NCBI GenBank assembly: GCA_029718625.1
Contig: CM056396.1
Location: forward strand, 28,515,114 to 28,579,113
Source: Synaphobranchus kaupii
Taxonomy: Eukaryota; Chordata; Actinopteri; Anguilliformes; Synaphobranchidae
Direction: 5' to 3'
Length of the DNA: 64,000 nt
Both the position numbers and the translations under genes were made by a program. Shown here one piece after another: positions 33,655 to 45,789 of this stretch (positions within the stretch are counted from its first letter, which is position 1; each line of letters opens with the position of its first letter). The notes under the pieces were generated by a model, which saw only the letters and a program-made list of their open reading frames with translations, was not told the DNA's origin and searched no databases.

Positions 33655-33815
33655 GTGGGAGTGTAAATGCAAATGCACTGTACATTTCATTGTGCATTAG
33701 AATGGCACTGGCCATCCATGTTGCTTTATCCCCCTCCCATCAGTTCCGATGGCTGTTCTCATTGGCTTGTGTGTTCTGATTCTTCCGGCTGGTTTGTTAA
33801 TCTTTCTGCCAAAAG
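33655..33815 (+). pseudogene. Relic copy of the gene B transmembrane exon
   Basis: cagttccgatggctgttctc ... gattcttccggctggtttgt matches exon 6 with few changes (VPMAVLIGLCVLILPAGLLI), and the preceding intron sequence (acatttcattgtgcattaga) also matches. It stops before the basic residues and lacks a donor. A Pro now interrupts the helix. Confidence 0.8.
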
Positions 33816-33832
33816 TTTGAAATGTAATATTG

Positions 33833-33838
33833 AATAAA
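33833..33838 (+). terminator. Possible polyadenylation signal for gene B
   Basis: AATAAA 300 bp after the gene B stop, downstream of the TM-exon relic. Confidence 0.35.
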
Positions 33839-34087
33839 TAGCAAAAAAACAATTGTCTGTATTTTACTGGAGATGTAAATAAAAATGTGACAAAGGATCC
33901 TGTGTTAAGGCAGTGTACAGGACTGGACCCAAAAGCAAGACTCTGTGTACAGGACTGGACCCAAACGCAAGACTCTGAGACAGAACTCAATGCAAAAAAC
34001 TCGGGAAAATATTTATTAGAGGCAAGCAAGCAATAGGCAGGCAATGGGCAAATAAAGGGAGGAAGGCAGGATATGGGGTTGGCGAAC

Positions 34088-34400
34088 TAAAGCGGGGCAG
34101 GAGTGGAGTCAAGGCTGGTTGGGGCAGGAGTGGAGTCAGGGCTGGTTGGGGCAGGAGTGGAGTCAGGGCTGGTTGGGGCAGGAGAGGAGTCAGGGCTGGT
34201 TGGGGCAGGAGAGGAGTCAGGGCTGGTTGGGGCAGGAGTGGAGTCAGGGCTGGTTGGGGCAGGAGTGGAGTCAGGGCTGGTTGGGGCAGGAGAGGAGTCA
34301 GGGCTGGTTGGGGCAGGAGAGGAGTCAGGGCTGGTTGGGGCAGGAGTGGAGTCAAGGCTGGTTGGGGCAGGAGTGGAGTCAGGGCTGGTTGGGGCAGGCC
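34088..34400. repeat. 27 bp minisatellite, about 11 copies
   Basis: The unit is ggggcaggagtggagtcagg plus gctggtt. Because 27 is a multiple of three, several frames stay open on both strands. These are not genes. Confidence 0.95.
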
Positions 34401-34612
34401 GGACGGACTGAATAAAGAATAGACAAACAGGTTACAAGACAAGCGGGATCAAAAATCAGAATGGCTGGGAGAGATCTCAAATGGGGCAGAGAAAACGAAC
34501 TGGCAACGAAAAGGCGTGAGAGGAGAAACTAAATAGTGCAGGGAACAGGTGAAGGAACAGGTGGGAACAGGTGAAGGAACAGGTGAAGGGAACAGGTGGG
34601 AACAGGTGAAGG

Positions 34613-35220
34613 ATCAGGGCATGGATCCCCTCCCTGTCAAGGTACTTTATGAGTACCGCAGAAAAAGAATTTAGTCAATTGTGGAGTTTGGTGAAGAAGT
34701 CATTCTTTTTGGTTCCTCGTGCATTTCCTTTTGTTCCTGTTCAGCTGGAGGGTAAATAATTTGGCAATTTTTGGCTTATCTCTCTCTTTACTGGTATTTC
34801 CTAATTAATGTCTGGTTTAATGCCTTCACTTTTGTGAATTATAAGTAGTCAGCCTACATTCCTTCGTGAATGTATGATTCCCAGTCATTATTCTAATTGA
34901 ATGTTTTCATTTATTAAAATTACTTAATCTCAAGACCTGATTTAGACTTTGTTTTGGCTTGTTGGTTGATCCACCAGGTTACTGTTCGACTTACCTATCA
35001 AAGAATTCGGCAATTTAATTGATGATTGTCATTTTTAATAATAATTATTAAATTAAATAACGTAAAACGTATTTTGAATGTAGGTTAAGTGAGGGGTTCT
35101 AGCACGCAATATCGCTTGTGTTCAGTATTCAGAGTGCCGAACGTTTTAACAAGGGCATTGACTGTTGGAACCGCTGGATTCAGAAAATACACATTTTACC
35201 TAGTCCTCACTTACCCAACA
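34613..35220 (+). repeat. 5' LTR (truncated at its 5' end)
   Basis: From atcagggcatggatcccctc to tcacttacccaaca it matches 39277-39834. It lacks the first 174 bp of the 3' LTR and has about 50 bp not present in it (34851-34903). Confidence 0.8.
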
Positions 35221-35224
35221 TAAT

Positions 35225-35242
35225 TGGAGGTTCCACCGAGAT
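35225..35242 (+). promoter_or_regulatory. Primer-binding site, tRNA-Gln type
   Basis: TGGAGGTTCCACCGAGAT starts 4 bp after the LTR and is complementary to the 3' end of vertebrate tRNA-Gln including CCA (from memory of that tRNA). Confidence 0.8.
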
Positions 35243-35385
35243 AGGTTGTCCTATAGCATACTAAATTGTACTATTGAGTAAACTGCTGTAAACTCTGAGA
35301 CAAGTTCAAATCTTTTTCTAATCGACTGGTCTTAGATTGATTGATTTTATTTTGAAAAAAAAAATATATATATATATATATTATT

Positions 35386-36588
35386 ATGGCATACCAGACA
35401 AAGAGAGAGATGCCTCATTTACCCTCCACTGCTGGCCTACCAGCATTCCCTGGCCAGTCAAGGTTGGATCAGCAGTGTTATCTCATGATATCAGAACCGC
35501 AATATTTGATAGCCCAGTGCCCAAAATTTGCAGAACAGCTCAAGGCAATGGATCAGCTTAAGGAGGAGGCGCTTTACAACCTGCGGACTGAGTATTTAGA
35601 CTATCTGATTTGTCCAGATAGTGATGAAACCAAGCGCAGGATTGTACAAGCGATAAGGTCATACCAGAGAAAAGACAACATTTTCTCTACCTCCGGCGGT
35701 CAAAGCAGGCATGGGAGGATGTAAACCAGATGTGGAAACTGCTTGGGAAAAGCACCACTCTAAGTCAGGAGTTACTGCCAAACCAGTTTCTTCTGTGGCA
35801 GTACAGCCTGCACTGGAAGGAGCAGTGCATGGCGCCATTCCAGCCATAACCCAGGCACCACCCCCCACGAGGACAATACAGCATTCTCCATTGACTCATC
35901 CCCACCCCCTTCAGGCTTGGACAATTCTGTGGATTTTGTCACCTCCACAGACAATGTAGCCGCACCCCTGGTGAGCCCCCCTTCCCTGGAGGAATTTGGG
36001 GGAAACAGCTCTGTGTCTTGTATCACACCAGCCACCACAGAGGATGTGACCCCACAGGACGTGGAATCCGCTGCTGCAGTCCTCTCAGCTGAGCCAGGTG
36101 AGGAGACCGTCGAACCCCTGGAGGCAGAACCTGCTACTGCAGACACATCAGCCCAGCCTGGTGAGGAGACCGTCAAACCCCTGGAGGCAGAACCTGCTAC
36201 TGCAGACACAGCAGCCCAGCCTGGTGAGGAGACCGTCAAACCCCTGGAGGCAGAACCTGCTACTGCAAATACAGCAGCCCAGCCTGGTGAGGAGACCGTC
36301 AAACCCCTGGAGGCAGAACCTGCTACTGCAGACACAGCAGCCCAGCCTGGTGAGGAGACCGTTGAACCGCAGGACGCGGAACCGGCTTCTACAGGCCCAT
36401 CAGCCTTGGGGTCTACGCACCCCAACAGGTTTAGTCAGCCCCCACAGACCAGTCCCCCCAGGCCGAGGACCCCACCCCACCCCTTGTGGACTTTTCTTCC
36501 CCTCCTGCTGAATCCGGGGAACCTCTGCCTGCTGCACAGACAGAAGGGGTGTGCTCTGTGGACTCTCCCACTTCCACAGTTCCTGTGA
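35386..36588 (+). pseudogene. Broken gag-like frame of the LTR element
   Basis: An N-terminal frame (MAYQTKREMPHLPS, then LKAMDQLKEEALYNLRTEYL) stops at 35722. The reading continues in the next frame (about 35711-35890) and returns to the first (GLDNSVDFVTSTDNVAAP) with further stops, so at least two frameshifts are needed. The second part is acidic and contains a 21-residue repeat. No zinc knuckle is seen. The gag assignment rests on position after the primer site only. Confidence 0.5.
36090..36395 (+). repeat. 63 bp coding tandem repeat, about five copies
   Basis: Each unit encodes roughly QPGEETVKPLEAEPATADTA plus one residue. Units differ by a few substitutions. It lies inside the gag-like frame. 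Confidence 0.9.
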
Positions 36589-37149
36589 TGGAGGAGATAG
36601 GGGGACTTCTGTGAAAGTCTCGCTCCCCTATCAGAGCTGTAAAGAGACCCCGGGAGAAACGGAGCAGGAAGCCAACCCCCGGCCGTTTTACGACTCCTCT
36701 GGCCCTCAAAGTCTCCGCCAGAGTGTTGTCTTGCAGTCTAAAGCAAGATGAAAGCAGCCAATTTAGAACAACAGTTTCCCCCACCCTTGTCTCTCCACCC
36801 CCGAGCCACACCTGCAAACTTCGCACACACACGTCATCCAGGGAGAGTGCAAGAGCCCCTTTCCGACGTCAGAAGTGTTCGGAGAGCAGTGATGGACTGG
36901 ATGCCTACGGGCGACGATCAGCCCAGCTGCCCAGAGAGGGAACCAAAGCCAAAACGGGCATAAACCCCTGGACAGAGATGAGACGGGCGTGGTTAAGGGG
37001 CATCCACGTGCGGAAGAAGCAAGATGACAGGATGCCTCCTGTCATCCCGGTTTGCTGAACGCTGTGGCCCTCCACAGCCAAAGGACTGCCAGTAACCACA
37101 CTGGGGTTCTAGGAGGTAAAACTGGCACTCTGCCTGCCCCTGCCCCTCC

Positions 37150-39092
37150 CCACATCCCTACCACCACCTTTTAACATAAGACAATGCCCATGTTTTTAAG
37201 TCCCTTTTCTAAAGTGTAGGTGCCCCCTCCAATGCTGTTCCTGGACACTTGTGGACAAGTCTGCCCTATTCAGGTGATTATTTGGACTGGCCATCTTGTG
37301 GATGGTAAATCCTGTCTGTAAGGTTCCCCTGAATGGACTAAGTGCTTATAACATGCAGTGTTCCCCTCTTCACATGTTGCTGTGAGTGATAAGGCCTAAA
37401 CCCTCAAGTCCCACAGTCTTCTCCTGCCACTCCCCGAAGGACCCCCAGAGGCACAAGTGCAACCGGACCCATACCCTGCCGCGGGAAGCTAGCCTAAGCG
37501 ACTGCCATCGGCAGTCCACCCAACTGGACCCGAGCTCAAGGAGCCAAAACGGATTCCGACAGGGAAAGAGGTGCTTCCCCGCCCGTCAGTAGAGAGGTCT
37601 TGACCGCACTTTTCCGCCTGTGGATCATCCAGCTGCCTGTCACAGGAGACAGAGCCCCCCGCGCGCTGTGCAGAATTGGTAGAGACACTGTGGAATTAGG
37701 CTGCCTTTCACTCACAGTTACAACATTAAGGGGAATAAGCACTGCATGTTAATCAAGCAAGTCCAGGGAACTTCTTCCCTTGCCAGTCCACATACCCTGA
37801 CACTGGAGAAGGAAGAGACTGAACCAAGGTGCCATGACAGCAGTGACAAAAAAATAAAAATGTCTGCACCACACCGGATCATCACAATGGGACTATTAAA
37901 CTGGACATGGACTAATTGTTTTAAAGATGGTTAGTGAACCATTAGGACACTTGTTTTCATGCAGCTATCATTGTACAATGATATATATAATGTCCAAATG
38001 TGTGGTTGTTATGATGATGGAACGATAGGCTCTTAGCAGCTGGATGCACCTATCGTTCCAAGAGAGGGAATGACGGGATGTTGCCTAATGTCTTTTGCTC
38101 TTTCTCTCTCTCTCTGTCTCCCCCCCCCCCCCCATCCCTACCACCACCTTTTAACCTAATACCATGCTCATGTTGTGTTTAAGTCCCTTTTATAGAGTGT
38201 AGGTGCCCCGCCAAATACTGCTCCTGGACACTTCTGGACAAGTCTGCCCTATTCATGTGATTATTTAGACTGGCAATCCCGTGGACGGTAAACCCTGTCC
38301 GTAAGGTTCCCCTGCATAGACTGACAGCAGTCATAACATGCAGTGCTATCATTAATTGTTCCGGTCTTCACATGTTGCTATGAGTGATAATGCCTAAGCC
38401 CTCAACTCCCACAGTCTTCTCCTGCCATTCCCTAAAGGACACCCACAGACACAAGTGCAAACAAGTGGAACCGGTCCCACACCCTGCCGCGGGAAGCTAG
38501 CCTAAGCAACTGCCGTCAGCAGTCCACCCAATTGGATCCAGGCTAAAGGAGCCAAAATGGATTCCGACAGGGAAAGAGGCGCTTCCCCGCCTGTCAGAAG
38601 AGAGGTCCTGACTGCACTTTGCCACCTGTGGATCGTCCAGCTTCCTGTCACAGGAGACAGAGCCCCCACACGCCGTGCAGAACTGGTAGAGACACTGTGG
38701 AGTAGGTTGCATTTCACTCACGCAATTGCAACATTAATGGAAAAAGCACTGCATGTACTGCATCTCTTGTCCCTTGCCAGTCTAGATACCCAGACACTGG
38801 AGAAGGAAGAGACTGAAACAGGGTGTCATAACCACAGCGACACAAAAAGAGTGTCTAATAGAGATATCTCTCCGCACCACACTGGATCATCGTGGGACAT
38901 ACGTCAGTGTGTCCATATATCTGCTGGCCAGCAGATCACAAAGGGACTATTAAACTGGGCATGGACTAAACGTTTTAAAAATGGTTGGTGAACCATTTGG
39001 ACAGTTGTTTTTGTTGTTAGCAGGTAACTGCATCTTCAATGTTCAAATGTGTAATGTGATTCCTATTTGGTGATGTAAGAATAGGTTTTTAC
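37150..39092. repeat. Tandem duplication of about 980 bp inside the LTR element
   Basis: catccctaccaccacctttt ... aaactggacatggactaa (about 37152-37930) recurs at 38133-38970 with many substitutions. The first unit is followed by a purine tract (aagagagggaa, 38060), as the second is before the 3' LTR. C-runs at 38121 and 39141. Confidence 0.8.
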
Positions 39093-39834
39093 AAGAGAGG
39101 GATGTAGGATATCTAATATTTAGATATATATAAGTCAAGCACCCCCCCCCCCCCCCCCCCCCCTGCTTGCTCTCTATCTCTGTCGCTCTCTGTCTCTCTC
39201 TTACACATTAACCCCCACCAACATCAAAGATAAGCCAGTCTTTGTCATAAATGACCCTCCCCCACACCTTAACCCAATCAGGGCATGGATCCCCTCCCTG
39301 TCAAGGTACTTTATGAGTGTACCGCAGAAAAAGAATTTAGTCAATTGTGGAGTTTGGTGAAGAAGTCATTCTTTTTGGTTCCTCGTGCGTTTCCTTTTGT
39401 TCCTGTTCAGCTGGAGGGTAAATAATTTGGCAATTTTTGGCTTATCTCTCTCTTTACTGGTATTTCCTAATTATGTCTGGTTTAATGCCTTCACTTTTGT
39501 GAATTATAAGTAGTCAGTTTTCATTTAATAAAATTACTTAATCTCAAGACCTGATTTAGACTTTGTTTTGGCTTGTTGGTTGATCCACCAGGTTACTGTT
39601 CGACTTACCTATCAAAGAATTCGGCGATTTAATTGATGATTGTCATTTTTAATAATAATTATTAAATTAAATAACGTAAAACTTATTTTGAATGTAGGTT
39701 GAGTGAGGGGTTCTAGCACGCAATATCGCTTGTGTTCAGTATTCAGAGTGCCGAACGTTTTAACAAGGGCATTGACTGTTGGCACCGCTGGATTCAGAAA
39801 ATACACATTTTACCTAGTCCTCACTTACCCGACA
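39093..39834 (+). repeat. Polypurine tract and 3' LTR
   Basis: aagagaggga is followed by TGTAGGATATC, and the LTR ends ACCCGACA. The U3-like part has tatatataag as a possible TATA element near 39121. Confidence 0.7.
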
Positions 39835-39839
39835 GATGT

Positions 39840-40640
39840 TTTCTGGTTTTAAAAAATGGACATCTATGCACAAAAGGTTTTTTGTTTCTCATGGGGTGTG
39901 GGGACGGCAGTGGCTCACAATGAAACCGAAAGCAACTTGGACAATAAAAGTACAAGCTCTGAAATCTGGACGTAAAGTCACCATTTCTGGTTGGAACCAG
40001 TTCCTGAGGCCGTGTTTATTGTTAAAGAGAATAAAAAGAGAGAATTTCAGAAATTCCCCACCGGCATTTATGGGCTTCTACTGAGGGAGGTGTGAAACGC
40101 AGCTAATCTGATGTGAAGTTACCGCAAAAACAGTTTTTAAATCACACACAAAAGCTGATACAGTATCATACACAAATAACACCACAAATGCTAAGTGCTC
40201 ATTATACAATTTAAAAAATCTAAAGTTTGAAATGTAATGCAGAATAAAAAGCAGTATTGGACATACACAGCTGTAATGACATTTTTGTAGCCATAGGAAC
40301 ACAGGACCTCAATTGAAATATTCCTGTATTAAACATTAATATTTATGTATTATCTTTCCATTAAATTATTGAAATGTATTATGCAATGCAATTTGACTAT
40401 ACAAACATTTCAGTGTAATCAAATTTATACCTTTTACACATTGTTAGTACATTTGTCATTAAGTACAATACATTTGCCATTATTAATAATGAAATGTCCT
40501 ATGCCATGTTTTGCCAAATTCTTAACAGATGGGTGTTAATCTAACCTTCCCCTTTTTTAAATAAAAATGCACAAGTAAAAAGCAAAGCTGTAACTGGGAT
40601 ATACTGGAAAATACTGGGAACCCAACACACATGACAGGAT
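39840..40640. repeat. Diverged remnant of the segmental-duplication sequence
   Basis: ctcatggggtgtggggacgg and ggctcacaatgaaaccgaaa match 42870-42925 and 60937-60985. caaagctgtaactggg ... atactgggaac matches 42578-42605 and 60648-60675. Confidence 0.6.
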
Positions 40641-40727
40641 TTAAAACAAATGAGCGTTGCGAACGAAGTTTGCAAAGGCAAATTCTGTCGGAGAACCTCT
40701 CGCTAGCAATCACGCGTCACATACTCA

Positions 40728-40985
40728 ACCAATCACATGCACACACCTCTAATGGACCGCCCTTTTTTAAACCAATCACATGCACACACCTCTAATGGAG
40801 CGCCCTTTTTAAACCAATCACATGCACACACCTCTAATGGAGCGCCCTTTTTAAACCAATCACATGCACACACCTCTAATGGACCGCCCTTTTTAAACCA
40901 ATCACATGCACACACCTCTAATGGAGTGCCCTTTTTAAACCAATCACATGCACACACCTCTAATGGACCGCCCTTTTTAAGCCAA
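40728..40985. repeat. 41 bp minisatellite, about six copies
   Basis: The unit is aaccaatcacatgcacacac plus ctctaatggascgcccttttt. It contains CCAAT in each copy. Confidence 0.95.
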
Positions 40986-40999
40986 GAATGAGTTATCTC

Positions 41000-41521
41000 T
41001 GTACTGCTTGAATGCTGATGCGCTGCTCTTTGTTGCTTACGGCTTGTGTTAAAAGAAATTTGCTGTCACTTTGCCACGCCCTGCTGCTGTTTGGCACAAT
41101 AATACGCAGTCACTGCAGCTCCGAGCGTCCTTCTCTAATATTCGTATTGCACTGAACACTTGCCTAAGTATAATTAAAAGCATTTAGCTTTCTAAGCGCC
41201 CAGCTACATCTGAGAAACGCTATAGCTCTTTGCGTGAAGCAAATAAAGCGTGAACGAAAGAGTAGCCTAGCCTACATTTTCAGTAGGACGCATTATTGCA
41301 TTTCCCAACAGAGACGTCCCATTTTTTAAAGACGGAGTTGCAAATTAGGTCATGGCTCTGAAATTCCGAATCGTCCTATCTAGCCTACTGTGTCCTGTGT
41401 AGCCTACTAGCATAGCCAACTCTTTAGTGAAATGCAGTAGCTATGCAAAAAATATACTCCATATTATCAGCGAAAATCCGGAAATATATAATTTAAATAG
41501 GCTACACTACATTTCGAGAAC

Positions 41522-41561
<40 letters not shown>

Positions 41562-42245
41562 TATATATATATAATCATGATATAGCCTAACTTCTAGACA
41601 GTGTTACATCTCGACTCTCCCGTCGTCAATACAAGATCTCGGCCAAAAATGAATGCAACTCTGGATGGAAATAAATGTTGTGACGTTGCATAAGGTTGTC
41701 GAAACAATGCCACGATGAATGCGCGCCGTAATCAAAGCTAAAGGCGGTCCAACGAAATATTAGAGTGTGCGACTTTTTTTTTTGGCCAGGCAGTGTATTT
41801 AACTAGCTTTAAGAAGCTATATCTCATCAGTTTGTTACCGCCCTATCAAAAAATCCACCCGTCAACTGATCTTGTAGAAGAACGTGCTCAGTAAAATATC
41901 CAGTGTTAATTCAACTCGAACAGTGTACATATGAGCCTGATCTGGCCAGAGTATTCTCAATTGAGAACTCTGAGTGTGTCCCAATACTCGAAAATGTACA
42001 TCTTCCTTTCCTCCACTACCTTAAGGGCTTATCTAGAATTTACAGTCATAGTAAAGAAAAGCTGTAGACTTTCCGACGCCTCTCTCCTCCAGAACGTGCC
42101 ATAAAAACAAGCGTGTCCTCCTCCCTAATGGTCATTAGTCAGAGCTTAATTTAATAATGAAGGAGCTTTCTTTGAGGGGAGCAATGGTTGTTCAATCTAC
42201 AAAGCAGGGGGCGTAATTTGATCTAAATAAAAAAAACTAAAAAAC
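41000..42245. other. Intergenic sequence with one repeat block and an (AT)n run
   Basis: 41365-41530 matches the interspersed repeat at 8795-9070, and 41522-41573 is (AT)n. No gene seen. Confidence 0.5.
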
Positions 42246-42249
42246 AATT

Positions 42250-43770
42250 AAATTGGGTTTAAATTATTTTAGCTGCATGTGCTGGGTTCCAGGAAATCAC
42301 AGCGCTGATCAGAAACATACTTTTCACAGGAACAACAAAGCTAGATTTGCCATTTGAAAAATTACGACTCGTCATCCAACATTTAACAAAGCTATTGCTT
42401 CTCTTCTTGTTACCCTCCCTTTCAAAAAATCCAACTGACATTACTGAGATGAAACACACCCATCAACTCACCTTTGAACAATGTGTTTACCACATTTCTT
42501 TCACAGAGACAAACAGTGAACTGATGAGAGTTTTTTTATTTTAATTTAATTTAAATGTATTTTTTGGAAACAAGGCAAAGCTGAAACAGAGGAATACTGG
42601 GAACCAAACTCACTACACATGATTACAGGAACCTGGTCTGTTATACAGTACAAATCAGTTATGCAATGCTGAAAACTGTATATGGTGTAAATGCTTACAG
42701 ATGCTTTATTTACATCTTTATATATATTACTAGAGATGTAAATAAAACGTGACAGAGGATCCTGGGTAATATTAATGCAACTCCTCAAACATGGCCAGTA
42801 GGAGAAGGTTATAGAACAACATGTCAGGAAGTTTGCTTGTTTTAAAAAAGGATAGCCTATCTTTTTTTCTTATGGGGTGTGGGGGATGACAATGACTCAC
42901 AATGAAACTGAAAGCACAATGGACACAAACTCTGACCTTCAGATGTGAGATTACAAACCAGTTTGTCAGCTGGTAGAATGAAGTAGAACATAGATGCCAA
43001 AGGATTTTCATGAATATAATCATTTCTCTTTTAAATGAAATGCAATGTATTTTTATGTCAAAAACATTAACGTAAAAATACTGAAAACTAAGTAAATACT
43101 TTAAACTGTTGGCTACCTGCTTCATATAGCTGTTGTACATCTTGCTTGTTCAACAGTTAAATATATTGACGTTATGGTGAAAAGTTCAGCAGATTTAGAG
43201 ACAATCATATGCAAGTTATATAATCAGAAATTTTTTTTTATCAGACGGTTTGATGCTGTTTCATCCCACTAAGAATGCAGATATATTTATATCTTCAACA
43301 TTTATAGGGTGTTAGGGAGACCGTAGAATGGTGAATTCCGGGAGTCAAACCGGGAGGTAACAAAAGCAAATATTAAGCATTCGGCAGTGGAGATGGATAA
43401 TGAAGGTTATACGCAAGCAATATTTCTCAGATTAAAAAATCTGGTCTTGACCAAATTACTGACATGGGGTTGAAAAGACAGCAGGGGATCGAGTAAGACC
43501 CCCAGGTTCCAAACTGCCTTTGAGGCTTGTACAGTGAAACCATCAATATCTAATGTGAACTGGTTGAGTGTGGCTCACAGGGAATTGTTTGCCATAAGTA
43601 AAACTTTGTTTTTGTCACTATTTAACTGAAGTTCAGTCAGGACAACTCACATATTCAAATTATGTATTTTAATTAATATATCAAATTAAGTATAATAAAT
43701 ATATAATTATTTAGGTTTGGCACTGGATCTGCTCTAGGTACTTCTAGTGTACACACTAGCGTGCACTACC
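42250..43770. repeat. Segmental duplication, copy 1 (unique part)
   Basis: Nearly identical to 60340-61830 in the same orientation, from gggttccaggaaatcacagc to tgtacacactagcgtgcact. It includes a LINE fragment. The copies continue beyond, separated by later insertions. Confidence 0.95.
43370..43650 (-). pseudogene. LINE reverse transcriptase fragment (copy 1)
   Basis: Reverse strand reads ELQLNSDKNKVLLMANNSL, a stop, then FTLDIDGFTVQASKAVWNLG and LLDPLLSFQPHVSNLVKTRF: the C-terminal region of an L2/Rex1-like RT. Dead and short. Confidence 0.7.
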
Positions 43771-44098
43771 TATCAAACAGCGTGCACTACCTATCAAACA
43801 GCGTGCACTACCTATCAAACAGCGTGCGCTACCTATCAAACAGCGTGCGCTACCTATCAAACAGCGTGCGCTACCTATCAAACAGCGTGCGCTACCTGTC
43901 AAAACAGCGTGCGCTACCTATCAAAGAGCGTGCGCTACCTATCAAACAGCGTGCGCTAACCTATCAAACAGCGTGCGCTACCTATCAAACAGCGTGCGCT
44001 ACCTATCAAACAGCGTGCGCTACCTATCAAACAGCGTGCAACTACCTATCAAACAGCGTGCACTACCTATCAAACAGGGAGCACTACCTATCAAACGG
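43755..44098. repeat. 21 bp minisatellite, about 16 copies
   Basis: The unit is gcgtgcgctacctatcaaac plus a. The paralogous site at 61819-61848 has a single unit, so the array expanded in copy 1 after duplication. Confidence 0.92.
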
Positions 44099-44126
44099 TC
44101 TCAAAATGACACTTCTAGCACATATA

Positions 44127-45758
44127 CAGTCAAGCCGGAAAGTCTCCCCACCCCTTTCACCTTCTCCACGTTTTATTACGTTACAGACATATTCTACAAT
44201 AGATTGAGTTAATTTTTTGTCTCAAAATTCTATACAAAATAGCCCATAATGACAAAGTGAAGACAGGTTTTTAGACATTTGTGCTAATTTATAAAAAATC
44301 AAAATGTAAAATATCATATGTACACAAGTGTGCACACCCTTTGATATGACACCCAAAAGTGAGCTGAGGTGCATTTTGTTTCCACTGATACTGCTTGAGA
44401 TGTTTTCTACAACTTAATTGGAGTCCACCTGTGATAAATTCAATTGATTGGACATGATTGGGGATTGCCAACACTTGCCTATATAAGGTCCCACAGTTGA
44501 CAGTGCATGTCAGAGCAAACTCCAAGCCATGGGGTCAAAGGAATTATCTGCAGACCTCAGAAACAGGATTGTGTCAAGGCATAGATCTGGAGAAGGGTAC
44601 GGAAACATCTCTGCAGCTTTACAGGTCCCAAAGAGCACAGTGGCCACCATCATTCGTAAATGGAAGAAGTTTGGAACCACCAAGAATCTTCCTAGACCTG
44701 GCCGCCCGGCCAAACTGAGCAATCGGGGAAGACGGGCCTTGGCCAGGGAGGTGAGCAGGAACCCGAGGGTCACTCTGACAGAGCTCCAGCGTATCCTTGT
44801 GGAGATGGGAGAACCTTTCAGAAGATCAACCATCCAGGCAGCACTCCACCAATCAGCCCTTTATGGTAGTGGCCAGACGGAAGCCCCTCCTTAGTAAAAG
44901 GCACATCACAGCCCGCTTGGAGTTTGCCAAAAGGCACCTAGAGGACTCTTAAACTATGAGAATCAAGATTCTCTGGTCTGATTAAACCAAAATGGAACGT
45001 TTTGGCCTGAATACCAAGCGTCACATCTGGAGGAAACCGCTCATCACCTAGCTAATACCATCCCTACAGTGAAGCACGGCGGTGGCAGCATCATGATGTG
45101 GGGATTTTTTTCAGCAGCGGGAACGGGGCGACTAGTCCTGATAGAGGGAAAGATGAATGCAGCTAAGTACACCGAGATCCTTGAAGAAAACCTGCTCCAG
45201 AGCGCTCTGGACCTCAGACTGGGGCAAAGGTTTACCTTCCAACATGACAACGACCCGAAGCACACAGCCAAGAGAACAAAGGAGTGGCTTCGGAGAAAGT
45301 CTGTGCATGTCCTTGAGTGGCCCAACCAGAGCCCAGACCTGAATCCAATTGAACATCTGTGGAAAGAGCTGAAAATGGCTGTGTACCGACGCTCCCCATC
45401 CAACCTGACGGAGCTTGCAAAGATATGCCAAGAGGAATGGGCAAAAATGTCCAGAAACAAGTGTGCCAAGCTCGTAGCTTCTTTCCCAAGATGCCTTGAA
45501 GCTGTAATCGCTGCCAAAGGTGCAGCAACCAAGTATTAGGCTAAGGGTGTGTACAGATATGTAACCCCTAAATAACCTATTTTTGTCAGTAAAATAAAAT
45601 TGCATATTTTCTAAAAACCTGTTTTCACTTTGTCATTATTGGCTATTGTGTGTAGATGTTTGAGGCAAAAGATTAACTAAATCTATTGTAGTATAAGTCT
45701 GTAAAGTAATAAAACGTGGAGAAGGTGAAAGGGGTGGGGAGACTTTCCGGCTTGACTG
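44127..45758 (+). mobile_element. Tc1/mariner transposon, inactivated (1.63 kb)
   Basis: TA-flanked ends CAGTCAAGCCGGAAAGTCTC and GAGACTTTCCGGCTTGACTG; inverted pairing continues through cttctccacgttttatta. It interrupts sequence that is continuous at 62876-62930. Confidence 0.95.
44529..45539 (+). pseudogene. Broken Tc1 transposase
   Basis: The N-terminal frame 44529-44894 (MGSKELSADLRNRIVSRHRS, paired-like DNA-binding domain with RPGRPAKLS linker) ends by frameshift near 44865. The region with the first catalytic Asp carries stops (WSD followed directly by a stop). The C-terminal frame 45069-45539 retains [11 protein letters not shown] and [11 protein letters not shown] with the 34-residue spacing. 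Not functional. Confidence 0.9.
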
Positions 45759-45789
45759 TACGATCGCGAACGAAGCGGATTCTTAGTTC

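Larger units (their letters stand above)
34613..39834 (+). mobile_element. LTR retroelement with gag-like frame but no visible pol
   Basis: A 5' LTR (34613-35220, 5' truncated), a primer-binding site, about 3.9 kb of interior, a purine tract and a 3' LTR (39103-39834). The interior has a broken gag-like frame and a tandemly duplicated non-coding block. No protease, reverse transcriptase, integrase or envelope motif is seen, so it is either non-autonomous (LARD-like) or an internally deleted copy of an endogenous element. Confidence 0.75.

Noticed and set aside
36098..36511. Frame of repeated RRPSNPWRQNLLLQT
   Set aside because: It is an alternative frame of the 63 bp repeat, open only because the unit length is a multiple of three.
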